This document shows positions 32,557 through 39,176 of a stretch of DNA of 39,569 nucleotides, one piece after another (the first letter of the stretch is position 1; the number at the start of each line of letters is the position of its first letter). Under the pieces are notes generated by a model that did not search any database, had not been told where the DNA came from, and saw only the letters and a list, made by a program, of their open reading frames with translations. The DNA comes from a virus: IMG/VR virus record IMGVR_UViG_3300035670_000559, positions 1 to 39,569 of that record; one strand, written 5' to 3'. The translations under genes and the position numbers were made by a program.

Positions 32557-32644
32557 GACGGACAGAAATATTTTTGGAACTTATTTGCTATATGCACGAT
32601 CAGAAGCTAGTATATTGCATAGGAACGATATAACAGGATAAAGC

Positions 32645-33544
32645 ATGAAGCTAACGAACAAGCACAACATACCAGAGACGTTCATCAATGTCTTGAAGCG
32701 CCCGACTTATTCAAAAGGTAAGGCCCATCTCTCGGCTACGCAGCTGCTCAACAGCCCGAAGATCGTGGCGCTGACCAAGAAGTTTGAGGACGAGTTGGAG
32801 TCTGATGTTGCTGACATGGTATGGAGTATCTTTGGTACAGCCGTTCATGGCGTACTGGAGCATGGCAAGGCAGACAACCATATCGTTGAGGAGCGGCTAC
32901 ACGCTACCCTGGAGGGCTGGCGGATCTCTGGGGCCGTAGACCTACAGATCCTGGATGACCAGGGTGGGATCGCCATACGGGACTACAAGACCACCTCGGC
33001 ATGGGCAGTGATGAACGAAAAGATAGACTGGGAGAACCAGTTGAACATCTACGCCTGGCTGGTCGAGACGGTCAAGCATGACCATCATGTGAGCAACCTG
33101 GGCATCGTGGCTATCATCCGGGACTGGTCGCGGCGGGAGGCAACAAGGAACCCAGACTACCCCCAGGCGCCCATCAAAGAGATTCCTATCAAGCTATGGC
33201 CTTATCAGGATCGAGAGGAGTACATAGCCAAGCGATTGTCCCTGCACTCGGCCTGTGAGTTCGCCATGGAGACGGATGAGGATCTGCCCCCATGCACCCC
33301 TGATGAGATGTGGGAGCGGCCCACAACCTACGCTATCAAGAAGAAGGGTGGCGTCCGGGCTATCAAGGTATATGAAGTTAAGGAGGAAGCGGAAGCTGCG
33401 CTCGATCCCAAGACACAAGAGTTGGAGGTCCGTCCGGGCAGTCGGACCCGCTGTGAATCATTCTGCCCAGTCAACATGTACTGTCAGCAATGGCGGGACT
33501 ATCAGGAGAGCATCAATGGAAACAAGACAGGAACTGCTGCTTAA
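32645..33544 (+). CDS. PD-(D/E)XK nuclease, RecB/Cas4-like
   Basis: A 299-residue exonuclease-type protein, first gene of the early operon. Motifs in order: HLSATQLLNSPK, GTAVHGVLEHG (H68, E72), ISGAVDLQI (D99), GIAIRDYKTTS (D113, K115), then NQLNIYAWLVET. A C-terminal Cys cluster (C270, C274, C280) resembles the iron-sulphur or zinc end of Cas4/AddB-type nucleases; a fourth Cys would have to come from elsewhere. It likely resects DNA ends to make single strands for the ERF protein two genes on. ACAGGA precedes the ATG. Confidence 0.85.
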   Translation: MKLTNKHNIPETFINVLKRPTYSKGKAHLSATQLLNSPKIVALTKKFEDELESDVADMVWSIFGTAVHGVLEHGKADNHIVEERLHATLEGWRISGAVDLQILDDQGGIAIRDYKTTSAWAVMNEKIDWENQLNIYAWLVETVKHDHHVSNLGIVAIIRDWSRREATRNPDYPQAPIKEIPIKLWPYQDREEYIAKRLSLHSACEFAMETDEDLPPCTPDEMWERPTTYAIKKKGGVRAIKVYEVKEEAEAALDPKTQELEVRPGSRTRCESFCPVNMYCQQWRDYQESINGNKTGTAA

Positions 33545-33668
33545 GTTCATGTTGGCCTTGGCGTCTAACGCTGAGGTCATGGATTGGCTAGGCGATCCAG
33601 AGTTCACAAAAGATCTAGCGAACTGCGCTGCGGCGTTGGTTGATGAATACTACAAAAGGATTTCTTAA
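33516..33668 (+). CDS. Small protein, 50 aa, between nuclease and ERF genes
   Basis: A 50-residue frame starting at an ATG with GGAGAG five bases upstream, overlapping the nuclease by 29 bases and ending in a TAATG overlap with the ERF gene. The product (METRQELLLKFMLALASNAE ... ALVDEYYKRIS) is acidic and predicted helical. It fills the gap exactly, so it is likely a real gene. No family recognised; an accessory to recombination is a guess from context. Confidence 0.7.
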   Translation: METRQELLLKFMLALASNAEVMDWLGDPEFTKDLANCAAALVDEYYKRIS

Positions 33669-34381
33669 TGACTGTCTACGCAAAACTACAACAAGCCCGC
33701 ATCAAATTGCAGGGCCGCAAACTTACCAAGTCTGGGAAGAACAAGTTTGCAGGGTACGAATACTTTGAATTGGGAGACTTCCTTCCAGCTATCCAGGAGA
33801 TCTGTAACGAGGTTGGTCTGTGTGGCGTTGTTACCTACACCGAGACTAGCGCCTTCCTGAACATCTATGACACGACCAACAGCGAGTGCGTAGTCTTTAG
33901 TTCACCTATGTCCTCGGCTGAACTGAAGGGCTGTCATGCCGTCCAGAACCTTGGAGCCGTACAGACTTATCTCCGTCGGTATCTGTGGACTAACGCCTTT
34001 GAGATCGTCGAGCATGACGCCCTGGATGCCACGACGGGAGAGGAAGTTAAGCCCACTCCTAAGCCCACATCTAAGCCTGAGCCAAAGGTCGAGCCAAAGG
34101 CGGAAGTCAAAGAGGCACCCAAGAAGATCGTAGGCAGAGAAGGGGCCTGGCAGATCGTTGCGCCGGCTGAACCAGAGGGAGATCCTGCTGAGTGGCTGGA
34201 GTTGGTCAAGAGAGCCTCTCATATAGCCCTAGAGGCGGCTGGTTCGCAAGATGACGTCATGTCTATCTACCGCAATAACAAGACGCTCTTTGAGGCCGTG
34301 AAGAACGTTGACGCGGTGTTTCACAAAGATCTGATGGCAGTCTTTACCAACGCTAAGAACAAGTTCCAGGAGGCAGCATGA
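33668..34381 (+). CDS. ERF-family single-strand annealing protein
   Basis: A 237-residue protein. The N-terminal domain (1-120) matches the ERF family: VYAKLQQARIKLQGRKLTKS, KFAGYEYFELGDFLPAIQEI, VVTYTETSAFLNIYDT and the hallmark LGAVQTYLRRYLWTNAFEI. A Lys/Pro/Glu linker (KPTPKPTSKPEPKVEPKAEV, about 127-150) precedes a helical C-terminal domain. It anneals complementary single strands during phage recombination, with the upstream nuclease and downstream SSB-like protein as partners. ATGA overlap with the next gene. Confidence 0.88.
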   Translation: MTVYAKLQQARIKLQGRKLTKSGKNKFAGYEYFELGDFLPAIQEICNEVGLCGVVTYTETSAFLNIYDTTNSECVVFSSPMSSAELKGCHAVQNLGAVQTYLRRYLWTNAFEIVEHDALDATTGEEVKPTPKPTSKPEPKVEPKAEVKEAPKKIVGREGAWQIVAPAEPEGDPAEWLELVKRASHIALEAAGSQDDVMSIYRNNKTLFEAVKNVDAVFHKDLMAVFTNAKNKFQEAA

Positions 34382-34692
34382 CTTATCAGAACAAACCCAA
34401 TACCGGCAAACTGTTTGTCAACGAATACAAGGAGAAGGACAGCCACCCAGATAGGAAAGGAAGTCTGTATTTGGACCGGGAGTTCCTTGCCAAGATGCTT
34501 GAGCAGCCAGACGAGCTTGTCGTTGTAGAAATAACCGCGTGGGAAAACGTCAGTGCTACCGGCAAAGAATACCTTGGTCTCAAAATCCAGGCCCCCAGGG
34601 TAGCCAAAGAAAAGCCCGAGGCCAAGCCAGAGCCTAAGCCTGAGCCAAAGCCGGAACCACAAGAACCAGTAGAAGATGACTTTCCATTCTAG
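34378..34692 (+). CDS. SSB-like protein with acidic DDFPF tail
   Basis: A 104-residue protein. A short beta domain (about 1-75: GKLFVNEYKEKDSHPDRKGS, LVVVEITAWENVSATGKEYL) is followed by a KPEP-repeat linker and the terminus VEDDFPF, which copies the C-terminal tip of bacterial SSB (DDxPF) that recruits partner proteins. Position directly after ERF supports single-strand DNA binding. The folded part is shorter than a standard OB domain. Confidence 0.75.
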   Translation: MTYQNKPNTGKLFVNEYKEKDSHPDRKGSLYLDREFLAKMLEQPDELVVVEITAWENVSATGKEYLGLKIQAPRVAKEKPEAKPEPKPEPKPEPQEPVEDDFPF

Positions 34693-34694
34693 CC

Positions 34695-35111
34695 ATGGAC
34701 GTACTTAAATTTGAGGGAGTAAAGATCGCCTTGAAGCAGGACAAGAATGGCTATGTCCTGACTCTTGGCGTCCACCCCGACGATGTTCCAGAGAACCTGC
34801 TGCGGGATTACATAGGAGCTAGGTATCAGGTAGTCATGGTTCGCCTGAACCTAGTTGAAGAACCTATGGATCGGCAGCAAGAGTTTGAAGGTGACAAGGC
34901 TGTCCGTATCGCTGGGATGCTATGCCGGAACCCTAAGTTCTGGGAATACCTGGAAGAGAAGAACGAGATCATGGAGGCCACAGAAGAAGAGGCTACCGAG
35001 TTCTTGCGTATGCACTTGGAGGTTCAGTCCCGGTCGGATCTCAAAACTAATGACGCGGCGAGGATAAAGCTCGACATCATCTACAAGGACTTTCAAGCAT
35101 GGGAAAGTTAG
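34695..35111 (+). CDS. Conserved phage protein of unknown function
   Basis: A 138-residue protein: VKIALKQDKNGYVLTLGVHP, LRDYIGARYQVVMVRLNLVE, VRIAGMLCRNPKFWEYLEEK, LEVQSRSDLKTNDAARIKLD. I recall close relatives downstream of ERF/SSB genes in other phages, unnamed. The repeated order suggests a role with DNA recombination or repair, not shown. Soluble, no enzyme motif seen. Its end overlaps the next start by 13 bases. Confidence 0.75.
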   Translation: MDVLKFEGVKIALKQDKNGYVLTLGVHPDDVPENLLRDYIGARYQVVMVRLNLVEEPMDRQQEFEGDKAVRIAGMLCRNPKFWEYLEEKNEIMEATEEEATEFLRMHLEVQSRSDLKTNDAARIKLDIIYKDFQAWES

Positions 35112-35380
35112 TTTCGTACTCGGTCTTCATACCCGAGGAGCACTACAAAAAACTGAAGGAAGCAGCTCGATCTCGCGGCGCAGCAACAATCGTTCGTGAC
35201 GGGCTATCAATCATCCTGGATAACAAAGAAGTATTCGATGCTGGCTACGAGAAGGGAATCAAGGATGCAGCCCAGGTTGTCTATGAGTGCCCCGAGGCGC
35301 AACTGGTAGCAGTCAAAGGCAGAGACATTGGGGTCTACCTATCTGAACAGATCGAGATGCTGATAAAGGACAAGAAATGA
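35099..35380 (+). CDS. Ribbon-helix-helix-like DNA-binding protein
   Basis: A 93-residue protein. The N-terminus VSYSVFIPEEHYKKLKEAAR with SRGAATIVRDGLSIIL looks like a strand followed by two helices, as in ribbon-helix-helix repressors (CopG/Arc type). The rest is helical and acidic. RHH dimers bind short palindromes, so it is one candidate ligand for the 32.5-kb palindrome. Family call is moderate only. ATGA overlap with the methyltransferase that follows. Confidence 0.55.
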   Translation: MGKLVSYSVFIPEEHYKKLKEAARSRGAATIVRDGLSIILDNKEVFDAGYEKGIKDAAQVVYECPEAQLVAVKGRDIGVYLSEQIEMLIKDKK

Positions 35381-35913
35381 AAGACAAAATTGCAGCAATC
35401 AAGAGTCGGTATGACCTCCCTAATCTCATTCCTTTTCATGGCATTTCTATTGAACTAGGAGTGGCTGAAGGTGGGTTTTCGGAAGCCATACTCGTTAAGG
35501 GTCGGGCCTCCTACCACTACGGGGTGGATCGCTATACCGGAGAACGTGGTCATACGGACGATGAGTATCTAAAGGCTCTTAATAGGCTGGAGCGATTCAA
35601 GCATCGGTTCACCCTGCTGCGATGCGACTTCTCTGTGGCGGTCAAATTATTCCCGGATGAATACTTTGACTTCATATATGTCGATGGTTACGCCCATACC
35701 GGTCAGGAGCGGGGAAAGACCTTCTATGACTGGTGGCCGAAGGTAAAGCCTGGCGGGCTATTTGGTGGAGATGACTACGACGTTCAATGGCCGGAGACGA
35801 CCACTGCGGTCAACACGTTTGTGAAGAACGTAAACCGTGAACTATATGTAACTCAGTGTGACAAAGGGGAAGACTGGGCAAGTTTGTTTCAGTCCTGGTT
35901 CGTACAGAAATAA
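35377..35913 (+). CDS. Class I SAM-dependent methyltransferase
   Basis: A 178-residue Methyltransf_24-like protein: SIELGVAEGGFS (24-35, SAM-binding motif I), YHYGVDRYTGE (47-57, acidic D51), RCDFSVAVKLFP, DFIYVDGYAHTG (98-109) and PGGLFGGDDY (125-134). It lacks the NPPY/DPPY motif of DNA adenine or cytosine methyltransferases, so the target is more likely a small molecule, sugar or protein. The nearest family members act on sugars or rhamnosyl groups; the phage target is unknown. Confidence 0.8.
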   Translation: MKDKIAAIKSRYDLPNLIPFHGISIELGVAEGGFSEAILVKGRASYHYGVDRYTGERGHTDDEYLKALNRLERFKHRFTLLRCDFSVAVKLFPDEYFDFIYVDGYAHTGQERGKTFYDWWPKVKPGGLFGGDDYDVQWPETTTAVNTFVKNVNRELYVTQCDKGEDWASLFQSWFVQK

Positions 35914-35923
35914 GGAGAGAGAG

Positions 35924-36211
35924 ATGACACCAATAGAAACGTTTAGATTCCTAAATAAAAAAGATGTAGACCTAAAGGAGATGATGATCCTTGAACGTCT
36001 GGATTTCTACAACCGGCCAATCATGACGGGCCAGATGGTTACAGACGCGACGACCAGCTCCGCTTTTGCCTCTCAGGCTACGGTCTTCAAATACCTACTC
36101 AAACTCAAAAACAGGAAATTTGTTGAAGAGATTGATGAGGTAAGCGACCAGAGATGCACCTACATTCAGATAACCAATAGCGGCAGGAAACTTCTGAAGG
36201 AATGGTCATGA
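35924..36211 (+). CDS. MarR-like winged-helix protein
   Basis: A 95-residue protein from an ATG with a strong AAGGAG, preferred over an upstream in-frame start inside the methyltransferase. The sequence gives a winged helix: FYNRPIMTGQMVTDATTSSA, SQATVFKYLLKLKNRKFVEE, DQRCTYIQITNSGRKLL, with the D-x-R-x-x-x-I-x-x-T/N-x-x-G wing of MarR-type regulators. It likely regulates phage or host promoters. It overlaps the next gene as ATGA. Confidence 0.7.
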   Translation: MTPIETFRFLNKKDVDLKEMMILERLDFYNRPIMTGQMVTDATTSSAFASQATVFKYLLKLKNRKFVEEIDEVSDQRCTYIQITNSGRKLLKEWS

Positions 36212-36525
36212 AAAAGATCTTAGCTGGCTTACTGATGGTCCCTACGATGGCGAGTGCTGAGTTCATGTCTGGTAACAATCTGCTTAGTGATATGAACGGC
36301 GACATCGTAGACCAGATGATTGCCCTTGGCTATGTAATGGGCGTATCTGATGTGTTCACTAATGGAACCGTGTGCCCCCCTAACAATGTGACGGCGGGTC
36401 AGGTCAAAGACATCATCAAGCGACACTTAGAAGCTAACCCGTCTATCCGTCATTTCACCGCAGATAGCTTGATAAAGAACAAGCTAGAGGAAGTCTGGCC
36501 TTGCCGCAGGGGGCGTGGAACATGA
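36208..36525 (+). CDS. Secreted Rap1a/Tai-like protein
   Basis: A 105-residue protein from the ATGA-coupled start; an ATG six bases upstream would add two residues. MKKILAGLLMVPTMASA is a clear Sec signal peptide with cleavage after ASA. The mature part, FMSGNNLLSDMNG, ALGYVMGVSDVF, CPPNNVTAGQVKDIIKRHLE, NPSIRHFTADSLIKNKLEEV and WPC, follows the Rap1a/Tai family, whose known members are periplasmic immunity proteins against peptidoglycan amidase effectors. Two Cys (CPP and WPC) could pair. A periplasmic role during infection is inferred. Confidence 0.75.
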   Translation: MKKILAGLLMVPTMASAEFMSGNNLLSDMNGDIVDQMIALGYVMGVSDVFTNGTVCPPNNVTAGQVKDIIKRHLEANPSIRHFTADSLIKNKLEEVWPCRRGRGT

Positions 36526-36755
36526 TGACCGTGGCGCAGTATGCGAAGAAACAAAAAATCTCGGAGAACAGCGCCAGGAAACGGTTGGAGCGCAAGGTCA
36601 AGCTCGGGTACATGGTCAGGATACGCGGCGCTGATCACAAATACGTCTACTACAACAAGCCAGTGGAGATGAAGTGGCACGACCCTTTTAACCTAATCAA
36701 CCGTAAACCCAAAACCAAGGATTGGAAACTTAAGACCGAGGCACTAGAAACTTAG
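36522..36755 (+). CDS. Small winged-helix-like protein
   Basis: A 77-residue basic protein taken from the ATG in the ATGA overlap; a TTG 21 bases upstream is a weaker option. MMTVAQYAKKQKISENSARK with RLERKVKLGYMVRIRG reads as helix-turn-helix plus wing, and the C-terminus is Lys/Trp-rich. Probably DNA-binding; target unknown. Confidence 0.6.
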   Translation: MMTVAQYAKKQKISENSARKRLERKVKLGYMVRIRGADHKYVYYNKPVEMKWHDPFNLINRKPKTKDWKLKTEALET

Positions 36756-36766
36756 AGGGGTGAGAA

Positions 36767-37147
36767 ATGAGCATCGAGGCTATGAAGCAAGCATTGGAGG
36801 CTTTGGATTCCGATGACCCAAGCATTCAATTGAGGGCTGCTGTTGTCCTACGCCAAGCCATAGAGCAGGCAGAGAAGCAACAGCCTGTGGCGTGGTTGTC
36901 TGTTGATTGTATTGGGGAGCGGTACTTGCATTTTAGTAAGCCTCTTGATAATGACCCTGTTACTCCACTCTACACCGCACCTGTACACGCCATCGACATG
37001 AGCCAAGAACGTGTCGATGAAACGGCAAAACGTAAACATGAATGGGTAGGGCTGGACGGCGATATACCCAGCTTGGGGTTAGTGACCGAGGAGTTTTATA
37101 ACGGGATGCTTTGTGCAGAAGACATATTGAGAAAGAGAAACACATGA
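36767..37147 (+). CDS. Phage accessory protein with HEWVGLDGD segment
   Basis: A 126-residue protein. The first part (EAMKQALEALDSDDPSIQLR, LRQAIEQAEKQQPVAWLSVD, DPVTPLYTAPVH) is the common 'QAIEQAEKQEPVAW...PLYTxP' type found in early regions of many phages. The end (RKHEWVGLDGDIPS ... EDILRKRNT) is related to the REWVxLTDEE module of the genes that follow. Function unknown. AGGGGTGAG precedes the ATG. Confidence 0.75.
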   Translation: MSIEAMKQALEALDSDDPSIQLRAAVVLRQAIEQAEKQQPVAWLSVDCIGERYLHFSKPLDNDPVTPLYTAPVHAIDMSQERVDETAKRKHEWVGLDGDIPSLGLVTEEFYNGMLCAEDILRKRNT

Positions 37148-37425
37148 ACAAAATAACTGTCGTGTGCCACAAAGACCATTTGCATGGCTACGAGGACTTT
37201 GAAGGTAAGTGCTTGTTGTGTGAAATGGAAAAACTTTACGCTGAAATTAACCAAATCACTCATCAACTGTATGACTACCGAGCCGCTTTTATGAGAGCAC
37301 GTGACCGTGAATGGGTTGGGCTGACGGATAAGGAAGTGACTTCAATCATTCGTGAATGGCATTGGATGCCCTATGAATTTTGCAAAGTCATCGAAGCCAA
37401 ACTAAAGGAGAAGAACGGTGGCTAA
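37144..37425 (+). CDS. Tandem-family small protein 1 (REWVGLTDKE module)
   Basis: A 93-residue protein from the ATGA-coupled ATG. The N-terminal half has possible zinc ligands (CHKDHLHGYEDFEGKCLLC) and a helix. The C-terminal half, REWVGLTDKEVTSIIREWHW then VIEAKLKEKNGG, is the module repeated in neighbouring genes. Function unknown; likely a host-takeover accessory by position. Confidence 0.7.
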   Translation: MNKITVVCHKDHLHGYEDFEGKCLLCEMEKLYAEINQITHQLYDYRAAFMRARDREWVGLTDKEVTSIIREWHWMPYEFCKVIEAKLKEKNGG

Positions 37426-37636
37426 ACCCATGACAAAAACCGAGTGGATGAACTGGGTTGAAGAGGCGTGGAACAAGGCCCAACAATCAGCGTGGGTAGA
37501 AAAACGTGAATGGGTCAGCCTGACCGACGAGGAGATCAAAGAAATCATCGGCCCCTGGGGCGAGACCCCTATCAAGGGCTATACACGCAAGTTGTTCGAC
37601 CAGATCGAAGCCAAACTAAAGGAGAAGAACACATGA
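37418..37636 (+). CDS. Tandem-family small protein 2 (REWVSLTDEE module)
   Basis: A 72-residue protein from a GTG start preceded by GGAGAAGAAC. It contains MTKTEWMNWVEEAWNKAQQS and then REWVSLTDEEIKEIIGPWGE ending in QIEAKLKEKNT. The end shares an exact 27-base stretch with the end of the previous gene (37390-37416 and 37604-37630), evidence for local duplication. Confidence 0.7.
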   Translation: MAKPMTKTEWMNWVEEAWNKAQQSAWVEKREWVSLTDEEIKEIIGPWGETPIKGYTRKLFDQIEAKLKEKNT

Positions 37637-37791
37637 TTAAAGACATACGTGTAGTTGAGTGGGTAGACGAGGCCAAGAAGCCACAGTGGGACATACAAGT
37701 CCTGCGAGATGGAAGCGACAAATGGGAGCCAGTTACCTACGTGCGATTAGAAAAAAGACCTGAAGAAGTATCAAGGGAGAAGAATACATGA
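37633..37791 (+). CDS. Tandem-array small protein 3, module lost
   Basis: A 52-residue protein from the ATGA-coupled ATG: VVEWVDEAKKPQWDIQVLRD ... VTYVRLEKRPEEVSREKNT. It lacks the REWVxLTDEE segment but keeps the EKNT end with its built-in ribosome-binding site. Too short to assign. The N-terminal portion looks like a small beta sheet. Confidence 0.65.
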   Translation: MIKDIRVVEWVDEAKKPQWDIQVLRDGSDKWEPVTYVRLEKRPEEVSREKNT

Positions 37792-37994
37792 GCACACACA
37801 CATGCAGCTACTACTGCAACAGGCCCGAGTGCGTCCTGGCGCAGCGGGATGAGCTACGCCAAGCCATAGAAAAGAAGCGTGAGTGGGTTCATCTCACCGA
37901 TGAAGAGTTTGAAGAGGTAATCAAAGAACTTGGCAAAGACCCCCGAGTCCTGGCCGTGGAGATTGAACTAAGACTGATGGAGAAGAACACATGA
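37788..37994 (+). CDS. Tandem-family small protein 4 (REWVHLTDEE module)
   Basis: A 68-residue protein: possible metal site HTCSYYCNRPEC at the N-terminus, helix RDELRQAIEKK, then REWVHLTDEEFEEVIKELGK and EIELRLMEKNT. Coupled on both sides by ATGA. The different N-terminal caps on a common C-terminal module suggest domain shuffling in this short array. Confidence 0.7.
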   Translation: MSTHTCSYYCNRPECVLAQRDELRQAIEKKREWVHLTDEEFEEVIKELGKDPRVLAVEIELRLMEKNT

Positions 37995-38146
37995 AAGTAA
38001 GAAAAAAAATCAGGCTCACCGTGCGACCGACCATGAAACCACGCGTCATCACGGTAACGTTTGCAGAGTTGCTGTCCGCTGAACGTCTTGGCATTTCAAA
38101 AGAAGACTATGTAAGAGCTTTAATAGCGATAAGGGAGATGAAATGA
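37991..38146 (+). CDS. Small basic protein, 51 aa
   Basis: A 51-residue frame that starts at the ATGA overlap behind GGAGAAGAACAC and ends in an ATGA overlap with the next gene, so it is coupled on both sides and fills the gap exactly. The product is very basic at the N-terminus (MKVRKKIRLTVRPTMKPRVI) and helical after (AELLSAERLGISKEDYVRAL). May bind nucleic acid; no family recognised. Confidence 0.7.
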   Translation: MKVRKKIRLTVRPTMKPRVITVTFAELLSAERLGISKEDYVRALIAIREMK

Positions 38147-38406
38147 ATTCACTACTTGAACAACGCATACAGAACGGCACCTACTGGGCTGGCTTCACCT
38201 TCGGCATGTTCTCCATGCTCCTGGTGGTCCTGATCTTTGACCGTTTGACGCAGCAGCCAGACCCTAGCCAGTTGACTATGCCCAAAGATGTCGTCCAGGC
38301 ATACAACATGGGGCTTAAAGATGCCATGAAGACAAACCCGCCCTCGCTTGAGCTGGAGCAGACATGCTTAAATATGTGGGCAGAGAGACAACCAGTTAAA
38401 GAATAG
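38143..38406 (+). CDS. Single-pass membrane protein, 87 aa
   Basis: An 87-residue protein with one strong transmembrane segment (about 13-34, TYWAGFTFGMFSMLLVVLIF). The short N-terminus carries a positive residue, and the ~50-residue soluble tail contains MPKDVVQAYNMGLKDAMKTN. No signal-peptidase site is evident. Small membrane proteins in phage early regions often alter host envelope functions or exclude other phages; that is only context here. ATGA-coupled start. Confidence 0.7.
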   Translation: MNSLLEQRIQNGTYWAGFTFGMFSMLLVVLIFDRLTQQPDPSQLTMPKDVVQAYNMGLKDAMKTNPPSLELEQTCLNMWAERQPVKE

Positions 38407-38531
38407 CGACCAGCCGGAGGTGTCGTGGCCTAGACATCCAAACAACACCGGCAGCGGGGGCCTTCATCCGGTACCGAGGGGTTCCGGCTTGGCTCCAGGA
38501 GGTGACCCCGCACCTACACTAAGGAGAGAGC
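38407..38531 (+). ncRNA. 125-nt GC-rich intergenic stretch able to form three hairpins
   Basis: No gene fits here. Three stems can be read: GCCGG 38413-38417 with CCGGC 38448-38452, extended after a bulge; CCGGTACC 38468-38475 with GGTTCCGG 38480-38487 around a GAGG loop (one mismatch); AGGTG 38500-38504 with CACCT 38511-38515. The ribosome-binding site AAGGAGAGAG follows directly. There is no T-run, so it is not a terminator. A structured leader or processed small RNA is possible. Confidence 0.4.
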
Positions 38532-38771
38532 ATGAGAAAGAAAGTAGATCTGATTAACCATCCACCCCACTACACCGTAGGCGGGATAGAAACCATAGAC
38601 TTCATGCGGGCTAAATCCACCCCCGAAGAGTTCATGGGTCATTTAAGATTGACGGCCATCAAATATCTCAGCCGTACTGGCTACAAAGATGACGCGCTGG
38701 AGGATTTGAAGAAGGCCCATTGGTATCTCAGTTACTTAATTGCGGAGGCAGAAGGTGAGAACGGTAAGTGA
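38532..38771 (+). CDS. DUF3310 protein
   Basis: A 79-residue protein with the DUF3310 pattern: NHPPHYTVGGIETIDFMRAK, GHLRLTAIKYLSRTGYKDDA, LEDLKKAHWYLSYLI. The family (from HYxxGxIExID to KAxWYL) is widespread in phages and sometimes called a nucleotide-kinase-like accessory, but its biochemistry is not settled. Strong ribosome-binding site AAGGAGAGAG lies just before the ATG. Confidence 0.88.
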   Translation: MRKKVDLINHPPHYTVGGIETIDFMRAKSTPEEFMGHLRLTAIKYLSRTGYKDDALEDLKKAHWYLSYLIAEAEGENGK

Positions 38772-38946
38772 CAAAGTTTGGACGTACCTGGTCGAGCACA
38801 AGAGGCCAGTTACCAAAGACAAGATTGCAGATCACTACTTGGTAAGCAAAGACTCGGTTCAAAGAGTTCTCGGGGATTTGACCCGTAAGCAGGTGCTGGA
38901 TCGAATACAGGTCGGCACTACATTTCTATACAAGATTAAGGACTAG
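38755..38946 (+). CDS. Small winged-helix regulator-like protein
   Basis: A 63-residue protein. GTG at 38755 is chosen because GGAGG lies six bases upstream; an in-frame TTG 15 bases earlier is less likely. SDKVWTYLVEHKRPVTKDKI, ADHYLVSKDSVQRVLGDLTR and KQVLDRIQVGTTFLYKI form a standard winged helix with a recognition helix around SKDSVQRVL. DNA binding is likely; target unknown. Confidence 0.65.
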   Translation: MRTVSDKVWTYLVEHKRPVTKDKIADHYLVSKDSVQRVLGDLTRKQVLDRIQVGTTFLYKIKD

Positions 38947-38948
38947 CC

Positions 38949-39176
38949 ATGAACATCACGCCACTCACAGGTATGTATTCCGCAGCCGACACAATCAAGG
39001 TTGAGATCAAAGAACAAGATCCACCGTTCACCATGTATGGCATGCACCATGACCCCAGGGATGAAGCCATGAAAAAAGCTCTGGACGCCCTTCTCCTCTG
39101 GGAAGAGATGCTTCCCAGGACTGCCGCTTCAAAGGTCCGCTCAGACGCTATAGAGGCCCTTCAGAAGTATGTCTAA
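38949..39176 (+). CDS. Small acidic phage protein, 75 aa
   Basis: A 75-residue protein: a loose N-terminus (TPLTGMYSAADTIKVEIKEQ) and a helical C-terminus (MKKALDALLLWEEMLPRTAA, SDAIEALQKYV). The C-terminal part resembles the MKQALEAL-type helices of the 36.8-kb gene. No function assigned. Overlaps the next gene by eight bases. Confidence 0.65.
   Translation: MNITPLTGMYSAADTIKVEIKEQDPPFTMYGMHHDPRDEAMKKALDALLLWEEMLPRTAASKVRSDAIEALQKYV

Noticed and set aside
32580-32644. Early promoter boxes (TATATT at 32611-32616, TTGCTA at 32585-32590)
   Set aside because: Spacing of 20 bases and poor -35 match; a promoter surely exists in the gap but cannot be placed from sequence alone.
35377-35913. DNA methyltransferase protecting phage DNA
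   Set aside because: No DPPY/NPPY or PC motif; resembles small-molecule or sugar methyltransferases.
38468-38487. Terminator at the hairpin before the DUF3310 gene
   Set aside because: No T-run follows and downstream genes continue the same operon.
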